NCBI GenBank assembly: GCA_022393335.1
Contig: JAJEKB010000543.1
Location: 120,319 to 184,318 of the forward strand
Direction of reading: 5' to 3'
From: Macrotrachela quadricornifera
Taxonomy: Eukaryota; Rotifera; Eurotatoria; Philodinida; Philodinidae
DNA length: 64,000 nucleotides
Numbering within the stretch: position 1 is the stretch's first letter; every line of letters starts with the position of its first letter. The notes under the pieces are model-generated. The model did not search any database. It saw only the letters and a list, made by a program, of their open reading frames with translations, and was not told where the DNA came from. A program made the position numbers and the translations under genes. Of the stretch, positions 1-11,726 are shown in pieces.

Positions 1-263
1 AAAAAAAAAGGAACAGATCTTTATTCTCATTAGATAAATCTATAGATGCAATCTCGAATAGATGGGAAAAACAAAATAATCAAAAAAAAAAATAAAATAA
101 AATAAACGCAAAATTCAAAGATCATTTCAATATATAGAAGGATGACGTGAAAATAGAGGAGCGAGATTAACACAAAATATTTAGTTTCATAGATATAAAG
201 AAAGAAAAAAAACTAAGTTCATTGCATAGACATATGTATACATAGAGAGAGAGAGAATAATGC

Positions 264-870
264 TTAAAGAATTCTTCGACGACCAATTATAGCTGAACAA
301 TTAGGACATACATGTGTAACATCTTGGCATGAAGTTGCACAAAATGGAATTAAACAACATGGAATACAACTAAATGAAAATAAACTATTAAAATAGATTA
401 AAAGAAAAATATCTTTACCCTATAACTGTAAGTAATAAACACATAAGCCAGGCAAATGAACCAGAATCCTAAATAGAAAAAAAACACCAAAATGAAAAAA
501 AAAAAATTTTTTTCTATTTTATTGATATATACATAATCAACTCGTGTAATAATTTGTTGCTGACATTGAGGACAAATACAACGAATTGCATGATGACCAA
601 CTTGAACAGGACGCATTTGAACTATAGTTGGTCCAGCTGGTCTTATCGGTACTTGTTGATAAGTTGTTTGACCATCTAATAAATTAATTTTATTTTCAAT
701 TATAAAAAAAAAGAAATAATGATTAAAAATAACTTACAAACAGGAGCATCATTTGATCCCATTTCATATACTGGTACACCACTATAAACACCTTTGGATG
801 TTACTACATGTGATGGAGCATTTGGCATTGTGCCAGGATATGGTGGAGGAGGTTCTTCGTATGATTGCAT
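264..870 (-). CDS. LITAF-domain membrane-associated protein (LITAF-1)
   Basis: Rebuilt from four exons on the minus strand: 870-738, 675-533, 468-419 and 369-264 (432 nt, 143 aa). All introns are short with GT..AG ends. The N-terminal half is Pro/Tyr-rich (PPPPYPG), as in LITAF/SIMPLE adaptors that recruit WW or ESCRT partners. The LITAF domain follows: a CICPQC zinc knuckle, a short hydrophobic segment (exon 3) with GCIPCCLIPFC, and the second knuckle HVCPNC, ending GRRIL. Proteins of this family anchor to the cytosolic face of late endosomes and lysosomes through the hydrophobic segment, with zinc joining the two knuckles. It is the only LITAF gene here on the minus strand. A frame that runs straight through intron 2 gives a false hydrophobic ORF; the spliced form restores the domain. 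Family call is firm, cellular role is by homology only. Confidence 0.88.
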
Positions 871-2847
871 TCTAGTTTAAGAAACAAATGGAATCTAGAA
901 TGAGACAGACTGAATAAATGATATATCATATTATATTATATAAAATAAGAAAATGACCGAAAATGCGATAAGTTGGGAATAAGAAAAATGGCAACTGTAG
1001 TCATCAGATGGAATAAAAGAAACAAACAAAAAAAAATCAGTATGATTCATATGTCATGATAGGATTGGTTATATATTTCATATTTTTAAGAATTTGACAT
1101 TTTTTATTTTTTTTATTAATTACCTTTCATAATTTTAATAACTACATTAAGTTCAAAATTTAAACTGAATATGTTATAGCATAGATGTCTTCTTCGGCAG
1201 AGGTCGTTATATATCAGCTTAATATTATAGTAATAGGTTTATTATACTATTACAATAAGTATAACAGGCTGACAATTAATACCTGTAGATCTTCTGATAT
1301 CGATAGGATTAGTCAAATGAGTTATTGAATGGAACAAATGAAACATCTTATTCGGCTATTCCACTATGATTTTGTCATCTGATTTTAAATCAATGGTTTA
1401 TTTACTACAAGTCATAGTGGAAAGGCTGAAGGTAATATAACTAGATAAAAAGTTAATGAATTAGTTCTCCTCGTCATCTTTCTTATTTTCATCATTCGCT
1501 TAAAATCTAGCCTTCATAATGCTTTTTACCCTCTTCTCAGTTTCAAAATTGTTCTCAACCAAATTCGTAATCATCATACTCAGCTCGTCGCCTTATCTTC
1601 GATAGTTCTGCCATAAATTATGGTAACTAGTAAACCAATATGTGCTGTACTTGATCAAAGCACATCAAAGTTCACATTAGTATAGCAACGGTACTATATA
1701 AACTCAATTTGACGTGCTGATTATACTTTTTGATATATAGATATCGTAAATAAGAAATTACAATCCTCGAGCACAGCAAAAAGGAAAACACAATTTTTAA
1801 GTTGAAAATTTTCAGTAGATTTTTTTCCATACTTTCAGAGAAGTGATGATCAATTTTCAAATTGATCTATTTTTAATAAATACGAAATTAATCTTTATAT
1901 AAGTTCGATCAATCAAATATTTTCAAATTTCAAATAAAAATTCAATACTAACTGAATAGAGAATCTAACTAAAGAACATTTTAAAAAAATAAAACTATAA
2001 TAACTAATGTCAATAAATATAACTTCAAAGATTTTTTTCACATGAAAAACTTTAATATGTATTGAATTTTGTAATTTATACATATGTCGATACTTTCATG
2101 TATATGTATGCACATCGTCAGATCATAAAATAATGAATTCTAACATGAAAGTTATCTCATTGGTACTACTGCTATTTTCATATTATCTCTATGAGTGTAC
2201 AAGAATTAAGATGCTTCTTCTTTCATTTTACTGATATATGACAAAGATATATAAAGTGCCTTGTTGCATACCAGTTCATATCATTTTCATACTCACACAC
2301 TATATGAAAGCCAAGCGTTTACATTTATGACCTATTCACGAAAATAAGAATGGAAAAAATAATGTTGAAATTGTATGTTTACAGTATGAATCTAAACATA
2401 CAATTTAAAATTAAATTATTCTTTTTTCACAAAGATTAAATTTGAAAAACTCTATTAATAAATACTTTCAATAAACAATATGAGATAGAACTCTTTGTCA
2501 TTCATAATAAATCTAATGAATATCATTAAATCAAACATTAAAAAAATCAAGTATTTTCTTCGACTTATCAAGAGAAAAATAGTAAATTCTTATATGTTTG
2601 AAATTTTATAAAACTTTTAGGTCTTATCGAGATCTCATTAAGTATTCTGTAATTTCTTAAAGTTAACTGTTTTACGCTTAATGGTAACGATATGGTCTCA
2701 ATTGTTTGCTATTTTATTTATTTTCATCAATATAACATTTAATTTTTTATTAAAAACTAGAAAATATTATTTCCAGAAAAGAAAAGTTTTAAGGATATTT
2801 TGCAAATACTTTGATATGAATTAATGAGATGTTTGTAATTTTAAATA
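871..2847. other. Intergenic, AT-rich, one hairpin
   Basis: No gene is supported. Short ORFs here have no recognisable motif. The segment carries an imperfect hairpin at 1351-1430 (listed separately). A rough reverse-strand reading at 1500-1670 looks like heavily decayed coding sequence with many stops and was not assigned. Confidence 0.5.
1351..1430. repeat. Imperfect inverted repeat (hairpin)
   Basis: Arm 1351-1370 (TTCGGCTATTCCACTATGAT) pairs with arm 1411-1430 (GTCATAGTGGAAAGGCTGAA) with only a few mismatches across a 40-nt spacer. It may be the remnant of a miniature inverted-repeat element; no target duplication was identified. Confidence 0.6.
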
Positions 2848-3495
2848 CTAATCTGATCCATTATCATAATGTTGACAAAGTTCATCATACAATTCTTTTA
2901 CGGATGGACTTAAATCATCGGTTGGAATAGTTTGTAATACTTGATAAATATGTTTTCTATTTTTTTCATCAGGATGTTTCATGTCTTCATATATTTCTGG
3001 AGCATTTTCTACTAAAAACTTCTGCAGTCTTACTATTTGTTCAGTATCCCACGTGCCTGTTCGACAATAATGTGCAAAGCTTTCACAATTTTTCGTAATA
3101 AGGTCATATTTAACATCATCAGCTTTTTCTAATAATTCTTTTGCTATATTTACTGTTTCATTTCGTTTTTCCAAAGTATCACCATCATAATTGATCAAAT
3201 AAAGATGACGTGTTCTTTTTCCTAAATTCTCAATAGATCCAGCAAGAAATACTGGTAAAGTTGTTGTTTGAACACGACTATGATCTTTATCTGGACCCCA
3301 GAAATGAATAATAGAAATATCAGGTGCATTTGGATCTATAACAATGCCATGATGATAATGTTCATAAGGATTTGAAGTAGCAATATGTGCACCAGGGTAT
3401 AGAATATCTTTAGCTGATTCAATATCAATACAGATAGAATTAGTTGGTTGAAGATTAAGATCGTAACGTTTTAAAAAGGGAGGAAGATAATCCAT
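2848..3495 (-). CDS. LRAT/PLAAT-like NlpC/P60-fold acyltransferase, intronless
   Basis: Single-exon ORF of 215 aa. The family uses a His-His-Cys active site to transfer acyl groups from phospholipids (LRAT, PLAAT/HRASLS). The sequence shows PGAHIA at residues 34-39, YHHGIVI with the likely first catalytic His at 49, a second His at 64 (IIHFWG), and the catalytic Cys at 137 in KNCESFAHYC, the expected NCEHF-type box. There is no C-terminal membrane anchor like that of vertebrate PLAATs; the tail is charged and helical. It lies alone on the minus strand between LITAF-1 and the four-pass membrane protein. The absence of introns is unusual among its neighbours and may reflect retroposition or acquisition. 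Domain call is good; substrate cannot be told. Confidence 0.85.
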   Translation of the reverse strand: MDYLPPFLKRYDLNLQPTNSICIDIESAKDILYPGAHIATSNPYEHYHHGIVIDPNAPDISIIHFWGPDKDHSRVQTTTLPVFLAGSIENLGKRTRHLYLINYDGDTLEKRNETVNIAKELLEKADDVKYDLITKNCESFAHYCRTGTWDTEQIVRLQKFLVENAPEIYEDMKHPDEKNRKHIYQVLQTIPTDDLSPSVKELYDELCQHYDNGSD

Positions 3496-4775
3496 TTAAT
3501 CTATAAATAGAAATAAATTTATTAATTGAAAAACTTTTAACAATTTTCAATATATTTATTTTATTTGTTTGAAAAAATAAAAAGATTAAATTATTTTTAA
3601 TTTGATATAAGTTATGATTGTAGTAGAACACTTCACTCTAAAATAAAATATGTCGCATGCGTTGCAACGAACACCTCATGTCGTGTCACTTGAGTTCACT
3701 TACTATATTTATCCAGTGGAGAATGCAAGAGATATTACACAAGGTATTCATTTCGACATATAATGCGGCATATTTTATTTGAGTATGTTGTTTGAATCGC
3801 ATGTCACTATGACCTTTAAAGATTTACTCTAAACGACAAGCAAAACTGTATGCTATCACATAGTATATGTAATTTAAAATTTATCTATTTCCTTATGAGT
3901 TGCCCTATATGATTGAAGTTACCTACAGTAGTGATCACAAATGTCAATATTAACCGTTTGTCGTTTATATTACAAAATTACAAAAATTATACTTGCTAGC
4001 AATTTTTTATTTTTTTCTTTCTGTATAAACGGCAGAAAAACATTGCATTTCTTTTGGTTTAATATTACTACTTCACTTGTTGCAAATAAATGTAGTGCAA
4101 AAAATAAACATACCAATGCCAATGCAATATGCGAGAAACATGTTTAACCCTTTGATAGGCGACTTGTGAATGAAAAAAAGCTGGAGAGGGGTGCGAGAGA
4201 ACAGAAAGAAAAAAAAAGTGGTGCATATATGCTCCACCGTTCGTCCAAGAGTTAACTCATTCTGTCGAATAATTGAGAAAATATTAGCATGTTTGAATAG
4301 ATAATATCTTTTGAGGACGTAAATAATATCTTATAATTTGAGACATTTTGACATAGAATTAAAGTTTTTAAAAAAAAATAAATATGTAAATTATTAATAT
4401 ATGGTTAAACTCGATTGTGACATAAAACAGAAAATAAAATAAAATTTTTCTATCTTGTTTTACATTTGAAAGAAGAACTAACCACTTAATTAAAAATCTA
4501 TACAACATAAGAATATAAAAAAACAATTGTTTATGATAAATTTTACTATAATTAAAAGAGAGATCAAAATTTTCTAATCATTGATTATCTCTGAAATTTG
4601 AAAAAGTATCGTTTGTTTTGTAAAAAGAAAATTATTAACATAATTTTGAAAACATTGATACAAAAATATTTCTTCAAATTACAGAATGTTAATGAAAAAT
4701 TAATCTTATATATAGAACAGACTAAAAATAAATTATATATCTTTCTGCTTAAAAAAAAAATTGAATTGAATAAAC
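3496..4775. other. Intergenic, with a small inverted repeat
   Basis: Low-complexity AT-rich DNA. A plus-strand ORF at 3941-4147 has no recognisable feature and was not accepted. An inverted repeat at 3635-3784 is listed separately. Confidence 0.5.
3635..3784. repeat. Inverted repeat of about 24 bp, MITE-like
   Basis: The left arm 3635-3659 (starting ACTCTAAAATAAAATATG) is matched in reverse complement by 3763-3784 (ending CATATTTTATTTGAGT) with about two differences and one gap. The 150-bp unit sits just upstream of the LRAT-like gene. It is probably a miniature element or its remnant. Confidence 0.55.
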
Positions 4776-5631
4776 TCAAAATTTGTGTTGATACATTTCA
4801 TCAGGTAATGGTGCTGATGCCCATTGTGATGGTGTTTGTGTATATTGAAATGGATACAATTGTTGATGTTGATGAGGAGAATAATTCATAATAGATGAAC
4901 GATATGATGGTTGTCTATTCATTTGTACAGCTTCAGATTGCCGTTGGTATACAACATTAGGTTGATGACTTTTAGGTCTTGTCTTAGCACGTAATCGAAT
5001 CAAAGCAATACAATATACAATAATAAAAATAATATTACAAACAAGTATTATAGCTGCACAAGCAAGAAGACCCTTCAATACGGGTAATTTTCGAATTGTT
5101 CTTACATTGCACACATATCGATTATAATGATTAAAATCATTATCATAAAAATAATCCCAATTAGGTATAAAACATAAAACACCATAACATAAACAAGGTT
5201 CTTGTATAAAACGGTAGGTAAATATCAAAAGTATGATAGCAAAAACCAAGTTAATTATATTTTGAATAACTAGATAAATTCCACATCCTCTTGATTTACT
5301 ACAACATACTAATTATATAAAATAAAAAAACAAACCAAATTAAAATTCTATACAATATATTTATGTACATATACAACTTACGATAACAGTACATAGATAC
5401 CCAAGTTATGAAAAAAATAAATGAACACCATATACCAGCATAAATAGTACCTCGGCCAGCATCATAATATATACTTATTATTTCGAGAGCAATTATACCA
5501 ATCCAGAGAAATAATTGAATAGCACCTAATATGCTAGCAACAAAACTGGGTATAATATCATTCGTTGTTCGATGTTGTGATCGCACTATTGGTATAACAT
5601 TTGCATTTTGATAAGATCGTTGTTGTAACAT
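4776..5631 (-). CDS. Four-pass membrane protein with polar C-terminal tail
   Basis: Two exons, 5631-5382 and 5308-4776, joined across a 73-bp GT..AG intron (783 nt, 260 aa). Four hydrophobic segments can be seen: about residues 31-53 (FVASILGAIQLFLWIG...), 64-84, 95-115 and 165-190. The loop after the third segment is Cys/aromatic-rich (EPCLCYGVLC) and probably extracytoplasmic. The C-terminal 70 residues are polar, Gln/Pro/Tyr-rich and likely cytosolic. The topology resembles tetraspan or MARVEL-like families, but no diagnostic motif such as the tetraspanin CCG is present, so no family is named. It is divergently oriented to LITAF-2, with about 970 bp between them. Confidence 0.72.
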
Positions 5632-6602
5632 TATATAATACTATTATTATTCTTCTTGTCAAGAATATTTAATCTACATTTAAATAAAAATATTTGAAAA
5701 TTTGGATATATTTTATTAATTGATTGTAAAAGAACAAGATATTCTCATTATTAAAGTATACTTAGATTATTTTCACAAACTATCAATAATAATATACATC
5801 TTCTGACTTTTATTCACGCTCTTTAATAATAAATCAATATAATGACAGTGAAATTTATCTTATATTAGTATATATGTTATTGTCTCTTCCCTTACATTTA
5901 TTTTAATGTAACCTATACAGATAGACTAGTTTTATTTTTTTGCATATATATATAATGATTCATAATCACTGATTAAGAAAGATAAATGTCTTTTGTCTAT
6001 AGGAAAATTTTGATTTAATATCAATATTGACATGAATTTTGAAGGAAAGAGCAAACCTTCACTAATAATAGAAGTCTTTATGTTGTAAGGTAGAAAGATG
6101 GGACATATTTGGATTGAATAAAAGTTCACATCGTCGAGGTACCATCATTTTAAAATATCAGATAAAAAATAGACCAAAAATTGTAAATCTTTGTAAAGTT
6201 TTTTTTTTAAAAATACCTTCTTCCAATCAAGTCAAAAACTGCTAATATTTTAATCTTGTTAGTTTAGCGATGAGAACTTTCATTTAACTTAAATATGTTC
6301 CATCTTATTCTTTATTAAAAGATTATAAAATCATCTACTAATAATAAGACATATCAGATAAAAAATTGAGTTCATAATTTAATTAATAATTAAAATTGTT
6401 TTATAGACAAATTATTTCAGCATATTTATGTATTATATTTTCCTCTATCATTGTATTATGTATTTCGAGATGGAATTGATTAATATAAAAAGAAAGAATT
6501 AAGCGCTTGTATATTAACTTTTATTATCATTTCTTTCTAATATTATAAATATAAATTTTAATTATCTCGTTTTTAATTTATTTAATTATATAACATATAC
6601 AA
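5632..6602. other. Intergenic between divergent genes
   Basis: AT-rich DNA between the membrane-protein gene (minus) and LITAF-2 (plus). It presumably holds both promoters; no specific element was recognised. Confidence 0.4.
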
Positions 6603-7150
6603 ATGATGGTATCTTCTTATTCAGATCAACCACCAACATATCAGCAGGTTTCGGTCAGTAGTCAACAACAATTATATCAACCTAGTGCTCGTAAAATCGA
6701 TACAGTTACTAATTATAAATGAAATAATTATTTTAATAGCATTGAATCCAACAGTTCCAGTCGTATCAGTAGTTGGATCGAGTACAATACGTTTTGGTGA
6801 GAAACCTATTACTATGATTTGTCCTTATTGGTGAGAATGTATTATTTAATTATATTCGTTTTTCAAATGGAAAAAAAAGACTAATATATATTAAATTTTT
6901 TTTAGTGGATATACAATAACAACTGTTGTCGAAGAAGAAAATGGGGGAATAGTATTTCTTATTTGTATTTTACTTATTATATTTGGGTAGATAGATTTTT
7001 TTCTTTTTTGTTTTTTTTTACTAATTTTAAATTTATTTTAGTTTGTTTTTGGGTTGTTGTCTTATTCCATTTTGTATATCCGCTTTGAAAGATAAAATTC
7101 ATTTATGTCCAAAATGTCAACGAAAAATTGGCAAAAAACCACTTTTATAA
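6603..7150 (+). CDS. LITAF-domain protein (LITAF-2)
   Basis: Four exons: 6603-6690, 6740-6830, 6906-6986 and 7042-7150 (369 nt, 122 aa). The longest continuous ORF here is too short to be noticed because every exon is under 110 nt, but all splice sites are GT..AG and the phases agree. The protein has a short Tyr/Gln/Pro N-terminus (PPTYQQV), a zinc knuckle CPYCGY, a hydrophobic stretch VFLICILLIIFG, GCCLIPFC, and a second knuckle CPKCQRKIG, ending in basic residues. This is a complete LITAF domain. The acidic linker EEENGG before the hydrophobic segment distinguishes it from its neighbours. Two ATG codons are adjacent at the start; the first is used here. Confidence 0.87.
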
Positions 7151-7383
7151 GAAAAAAATAAAAGTGTATATAAAAATGAATCTAACAAAAATAAAAAAAT
7201 AAAAAACGAAATGTAAAAGATACGAGACGATTTATTTTTCGTCAAATAGATAAGAAAGAAATAGTGACGCTGATAACTATTGTATGACTAATATAAGAAA
7301 GAGAATACTGATTAAATATTTCTCTTGTGATGATATAAAAACAAGTGGGACAATCATTTTCAGTTACAAGACGTAATATCACC

Positions 7384-7859
7384 ATGGCAAGTGCTATGTA
7401 TCCAAATGATGCAAAATTACCACCACCATATACAGTTCATGATAACACAAACATTGGAGTAACATATCAACAACAGGGTTCACCTGCTGCTTATCCACCA
7501 AATTTCAGTAAATTGTGAAAATTTAAATAAATTCAATATATATATATTTCGTTTTCTATGTAGTTCCACCACCACCAATTCCTATATATGCTCAAACGAC
7601 AATTGTACATCCAGTAATTGCTTCACCATTTTTAGGTCGTGGTCCTGTAGCAATGCAATGTCCAAGATGTCATCAACAAATAGTCACTGTTGTTCAACAT
7701 GAAGCTGGTGGTGGCACATGGCTGATTTCATTACTTATTTGTCTTTTTGGTGGTGTTTTTGGTTGTTGTTTAATTCCATTTTGTGCATCTTCATGTCAAG
7801 ATGCTGTGCATACGTGTCCATCATGTCGCTCTATGCTTGGTCGACGTAATGTTTTATAA
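7384..7859 (+). CDS. LITAF-domain protein (LITAF-3)
   Basis: Two exons, 7384-7507 and 7564-7859 (420 nt, 139 aa). The N-terminus contains LPPPYT and a run of prolines (PPPPIPIYA), typical PPxY-like adaptor motifs. The LITAF domain has QCPRCHQ, a Gly-rich entry into the membrane segment (GGGTWLISLLICLFGG), GCCLIPFC, and HTCPSC, ending in GRRNVL. The C-terminal half is close to LITAF-1 on the other strand (ASSCQDAVHTCP against ATSCQDVTHVCP), which suggests these two are the closest pair. LITAF-2 lies 233 bp upstream in the same direction. Confidence 0.9.
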
Positions 7860-8731
7860 ATAATACGAAATTAAAAAAAAAGAAAGAAATAACTGATTTA
7901 TAATGGATTATTTTATTTTTTATCAACTATGAAAAATATTTAAATAAAGACGAAAAGAATTTTAAAAAAATATTTTAAATATTTGAATATAAATATTAAT
8001 TTTTATACAGAATTATGGAATTTTTGATTCTTTATATTAATTTATGATCATTAATAGAAGAAAAAAATTTTTTTTTTAAATTATATATAAGTGTATAAAT
8101 AAAAAAGAATTGAAAACTGTAGATTTTCATATAAAACTAAATATACATTACAAAATTTTATTACATTATTATGATTCATTTATTTTGTATTTATAGTCTA
8201 CTTTTTATCATCATGAAATAAACAAATATTTCATATACTCTTAAAATTGAAGAATGTAATATGTATATGATCAAGATTGAATCAATTATTCAAATGAATT
8301 AAATAATAGATTATAAATATTAATAAGAATAAAATAGTTCAGTGCATCCTAGTTCGTATTCATATGTATTCGAGATATAGATAGTATATTCCTAGATCTT
8401 CTATATTCTATCGATCAGATATATTGCAAGATATCTGCGTTTTTCAACCTGGATTTTCTTTTTTTAAAATTATCATTCGTCCATTTCATTTCATAGTCCA
8501 ATTCATCTATAGGCAAAATTATCCGACGAAAAAGAGCGAATCTAACTTTATTAGATATTTGTAAATACATATATCTAGATATATATTTACTCGTTCTGTA
8601 GTTTCCAGGGATATAAAGTATTCAAAAATAGATGATTATATTTTATAGAAAGATACATAGATATCGACATAGATATATATAAATACGAATAGATATGAAG
8701 CAAACACGTTTACTGAAATATTCACTTAGAA
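7860..8731. other. Intergenic
   Basis: Very AT-rich DNA with no supported gene or repeat. It contains the presumed promoter of the bicupin gene. Confidence 0.5.
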
Positions 8732-10042
8732 ATGTATCAACTATTTATCATCTTTATTTGTGGTTTAATATCCATAGCAAATGCCACATCACGCCATGTT
8801 TTATCAATGGACGATTCACCTTCACGTTTGATACGTTCATCAGGAAATTTAACATTTATAACAGCAAAAGAATTTCCTATCCTCAAACGTTTATCATTAG
8901 AACGTCTTATTTTAAAAAATTCAGCTATTCGTGAACCACATTGGCATGCTAATGCTCATGAACTTGGTTATTGTGTTGTAAGTTTTTGTATTTAATTTAA
9001 TCGAAAATTTAAATATAAAAAAAAATATATTTTTTCTTTTAAATTATAGCGTGGCTCAGCTTTAGTCACCATTTTTGGCAATTTAGATGAACATTCTACA
9101 TTTACAGTTAGCGAAGGACAAATGTTCTATGTACCTTCTGGTTATCTTCATCATATAGAAAATTTAAATTCATTAAATGAATCATTATCTGCTGAATTTA
9201 TTATTGCTCATTCTCATGAATTACCAGAATCTTTTGGTTTATCAAGTGCATTTGGTGCTATGTATGTTATATATTAAAATATATTTAATATCATATGAAA
9301 CTGGTTTTTATTTTTATTTTTATTTATAGGACAGATGCTGTACTTGGAAATACCTTTAAATTACCTGAAAGTGCATGGAAAGATGTTTTGAAACGTGGTG
9401 AAGAAACAGTAATTGGACTAAAAGAACCAGTTGCTAACGTTGATATTAAAGATACATATCTTTTCCCAAATAAATATAAATTTGATGTTGAAAAAATGGC
9501 TCCACCAATGGCTGTTCCAGATGGATCAGCTAAAATGGCATCAAGTTTATTTTGGCGTATACTTGAAGATCGTATGTTAAAATTTTCTTAAATATACAAA
9601 ATAAATATATCTATTATTTTTTTTTAAATATTTAGTTTCAATGTTTTCACTTCGTGTTGCAACAACAGGTATGCGCGAACCACACTGGCATCCTGAAACA
9701 TCTGAAATGGGTTATGTTGCACATGGTCAAGCTCGTATGACTATTCTTTCACAAGATGGTAAAGATCGTATGGATACATATACATTAAAACAAGGTGATG
9801 TTTATTATGTACCACGTGCTTATCCACATCATATTGAAAATATTGGAAGTGATGAAGTACATATTCTTGTCTTTTTTGATCAATCTGTTGCTGGTGATGT
9901 TGGTTTTACTGGTAGTTTTTCTGCTTATTCACGAGCTGTACTTGCTGCAACATTTCAATGTCCAGTAAATTCATTACCTAATGTTGCATTTAATGCAAAA
10001 GATGCTGTTATTGTCGAACGTGTTAATCCTATTAACAACTAG
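8732..10042 (+). CDS. Secreted bicupin, oxalate decarboxylase-like
   Basis: Four exons: 8732-8977, 9050-9261, 9330-9571 and 9636-10042 (1107 nt, 368 aa). The start gives a clear signal peptide (LFIIFICGLISIANA), so the product is probably secreted. Two cupin domains follow. Cupin 1 has metal ligands H70, H72, E77 (REPHWHANAHELGY) and H116 in motif 2 (G105...P111.G113..H116...N120). Cupin 2 repeats this with H250, H252, E257 and H298 (VPRAYPHHIEN). Both full ligand sets are kept, as in manganese bicupins such as oxalate decarboxylase of bacteria and fungi. The substrate is not proven: other bicupins share the fold. The nearest well-known relatives are microbial, so horizontal acquisition followed by intron gain is plausible. 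An out-of-frame upstream ATG at 8695 is a shadow. Confidence 0.9.
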
Positions 10043-10853
10043 ACAAAATAAAAATTTGTTTTTGTTTTTGCTTTCTTTTTTTTTATTTAAAGAAATTAAA
10101 TAAAAAACAGACATTTTTATCATAAACAAAATATCATTGTTAAATCTATTATTTTATTTAAATATTTCTATACAAAAAAAAAAGAAACTAATTATAAAAG
10201 AAAGACTTTCATAAAATATAATCGATATTTATTATTCAACGTGAAATAAGAAAAAAAAAAAAAGGTTTATGCCAATTTTTACTTATTAGAATGACTGCGT
10301 AGGTGTCTGTAACTTAAATCATAAAAAAACAACAGGAAAAGAAAATATATATCTTTAGGCATAAATACTTCTTATTTCAAATAAAGAAAAAAAATACTCA
10401 TGTTAAAAGATTGCAAACATACGATAATACGATCATAGTGTATTATGCAAGGAAAATATTTTTTATATTTTTGATTTATTATGTTTTTTTTTTCTTGTAT
10501 TCATTATTTTAGACTTCTTCCATTTTTCTAGATGAATATAATTTATTAAAAACTTCAAGTAGTAGAAATATTTCTGTAGCTTTCATATTAGTGATGTTTC
10601 TTTTTATTTTATATATGTTAAGCAAGAATATTTCTTTACTATTGTTTCTGTTCTGACTCAATTTTTTTTAGTGTTTATTTTAATTTGCACTAAAGATGCC
10701 AATAGTAACATAGTTTATGCTATGCTGTTGTTATCGCAACATTATAGTATAAATGTATGATCATCAGTCGCTTTTATTTGAATAAAAATATTTTTTCTAT
10801 TCTACTGCCATTTCTTATTTTCCTAAGCGTTTTCAGACAAGAATAAGAAAAAA
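10043..10853. other. Intergenic
   Basis: AT-rich spacer between the bicupin and LITAF-4, with no recognisable gene or repeat. Confidence 0.5.
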
Positions 10854-11312
10854 ATGAATCCTGCTGCACCCCCACCACCACCATATAGTAAGTCAAATTT
10901 CACTAGTTTTTTACTATTTAGTAATACTATTACATTAAACAGATGTTGAAAAGCCAATGATTTATCAACAAGGACCACCACCACCACCACTAATGGCACA
11001 ACCAGTATTTGTAGGAGCTCCAATTGTTATCATGGGTGATTATCCAATGCAATGTACATGTCCTCAATGTGGAAAACAAATTGTTACACGAACTGAAAAG
11101 AAGATTGGTCTTTTAGCTTGGATTATTTGTGGTGTTCTTTTTCTATTTGGTTTATGGCTTTGTTGTTTTATACCATTTTGTGTTGATGGTTGCAAAGTTA
11201 GCATTATTTCTATTTAAAATATTGTTTTTTTTCTATTGAAAAATTTCTATAGGATACAGAACATTTTTGTCCAAGTTGCGGTGTATTACTTGGTACTAAT
11301 AAAAAAATATAA
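10854..11312 (+). CDS. LITAF-domain protein (LITAF-4)
   Basis: Three exons: 10854-10887, 10943-11196 and 11253-11312 (348 nt, 115 aa). The first coding exon is only 34 nt. The N-terminus is proline-rich (APPPPPPY, later GPPPPPPL). The domain shows CTCPQCGKQIVTRTEKK, the hydrophobic segment GLLAWIICGVLFLFGLWLC, FIPFCVDGCK, and HFCPSCGVLLGT with a basic tail. Exon 3 encodes just the second zinc knuckle, an arrangement shared with LITAF-5, so these two arose by tandem duplication. The minus-strand ORF covering this exon is a shadow of the proline codons. Confidence 0.9.
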
Positions 11313-11726
11313 AAATTATTTGATAATAATGAACTAAGTTAAATTTTTAATTTCGATTGCTTTTCAATTATTTTAATTCTGTTCAATAAAAATTAAAATA
11401 TATATTTTTTGTTCGATTTTTTTTAAGGACATATAGTTTGGAAAGAAGAAAACAAAATTTTAGTAGATATCGCTAATAATTTTTTTTTTCTTTTTCTGAC
11501 GTCAATAAAATAGAATTGTTCCCCGTTGAGTTTGTTGAATCATTGTTCCAAAGAGAAATATAATTAATGCAACGACAGAAAAGAAAAAAAAATTAAATTC
11601 TCTTTTTTTTTTGTAGTACAAAGAGGACGAATGACGTTAGAAAAAAAAGTGAATAGATAGAAAAAAAACGTGAGGTTAGTAAGATTTGTTGCTTAGATAG
11701 CCTTTATTATAAAGTAAAAAGCACAA
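11313..11726. other. Intergenic between LITAF-4 and LITAF-5
   Basis: Polyadenylation-like AATAAA sequences follow LITAF-4. Nothing else is recognised. Confidence 0.45.

Noticed and set aside
4598..4891. Plus-strand ORF opposite the four-pass membrane protein gene
   Set aside because: Overlaps the 3' end of a better-supported spliced gene on the other strand and is Lys/Ile/Asn-rich without a motif.
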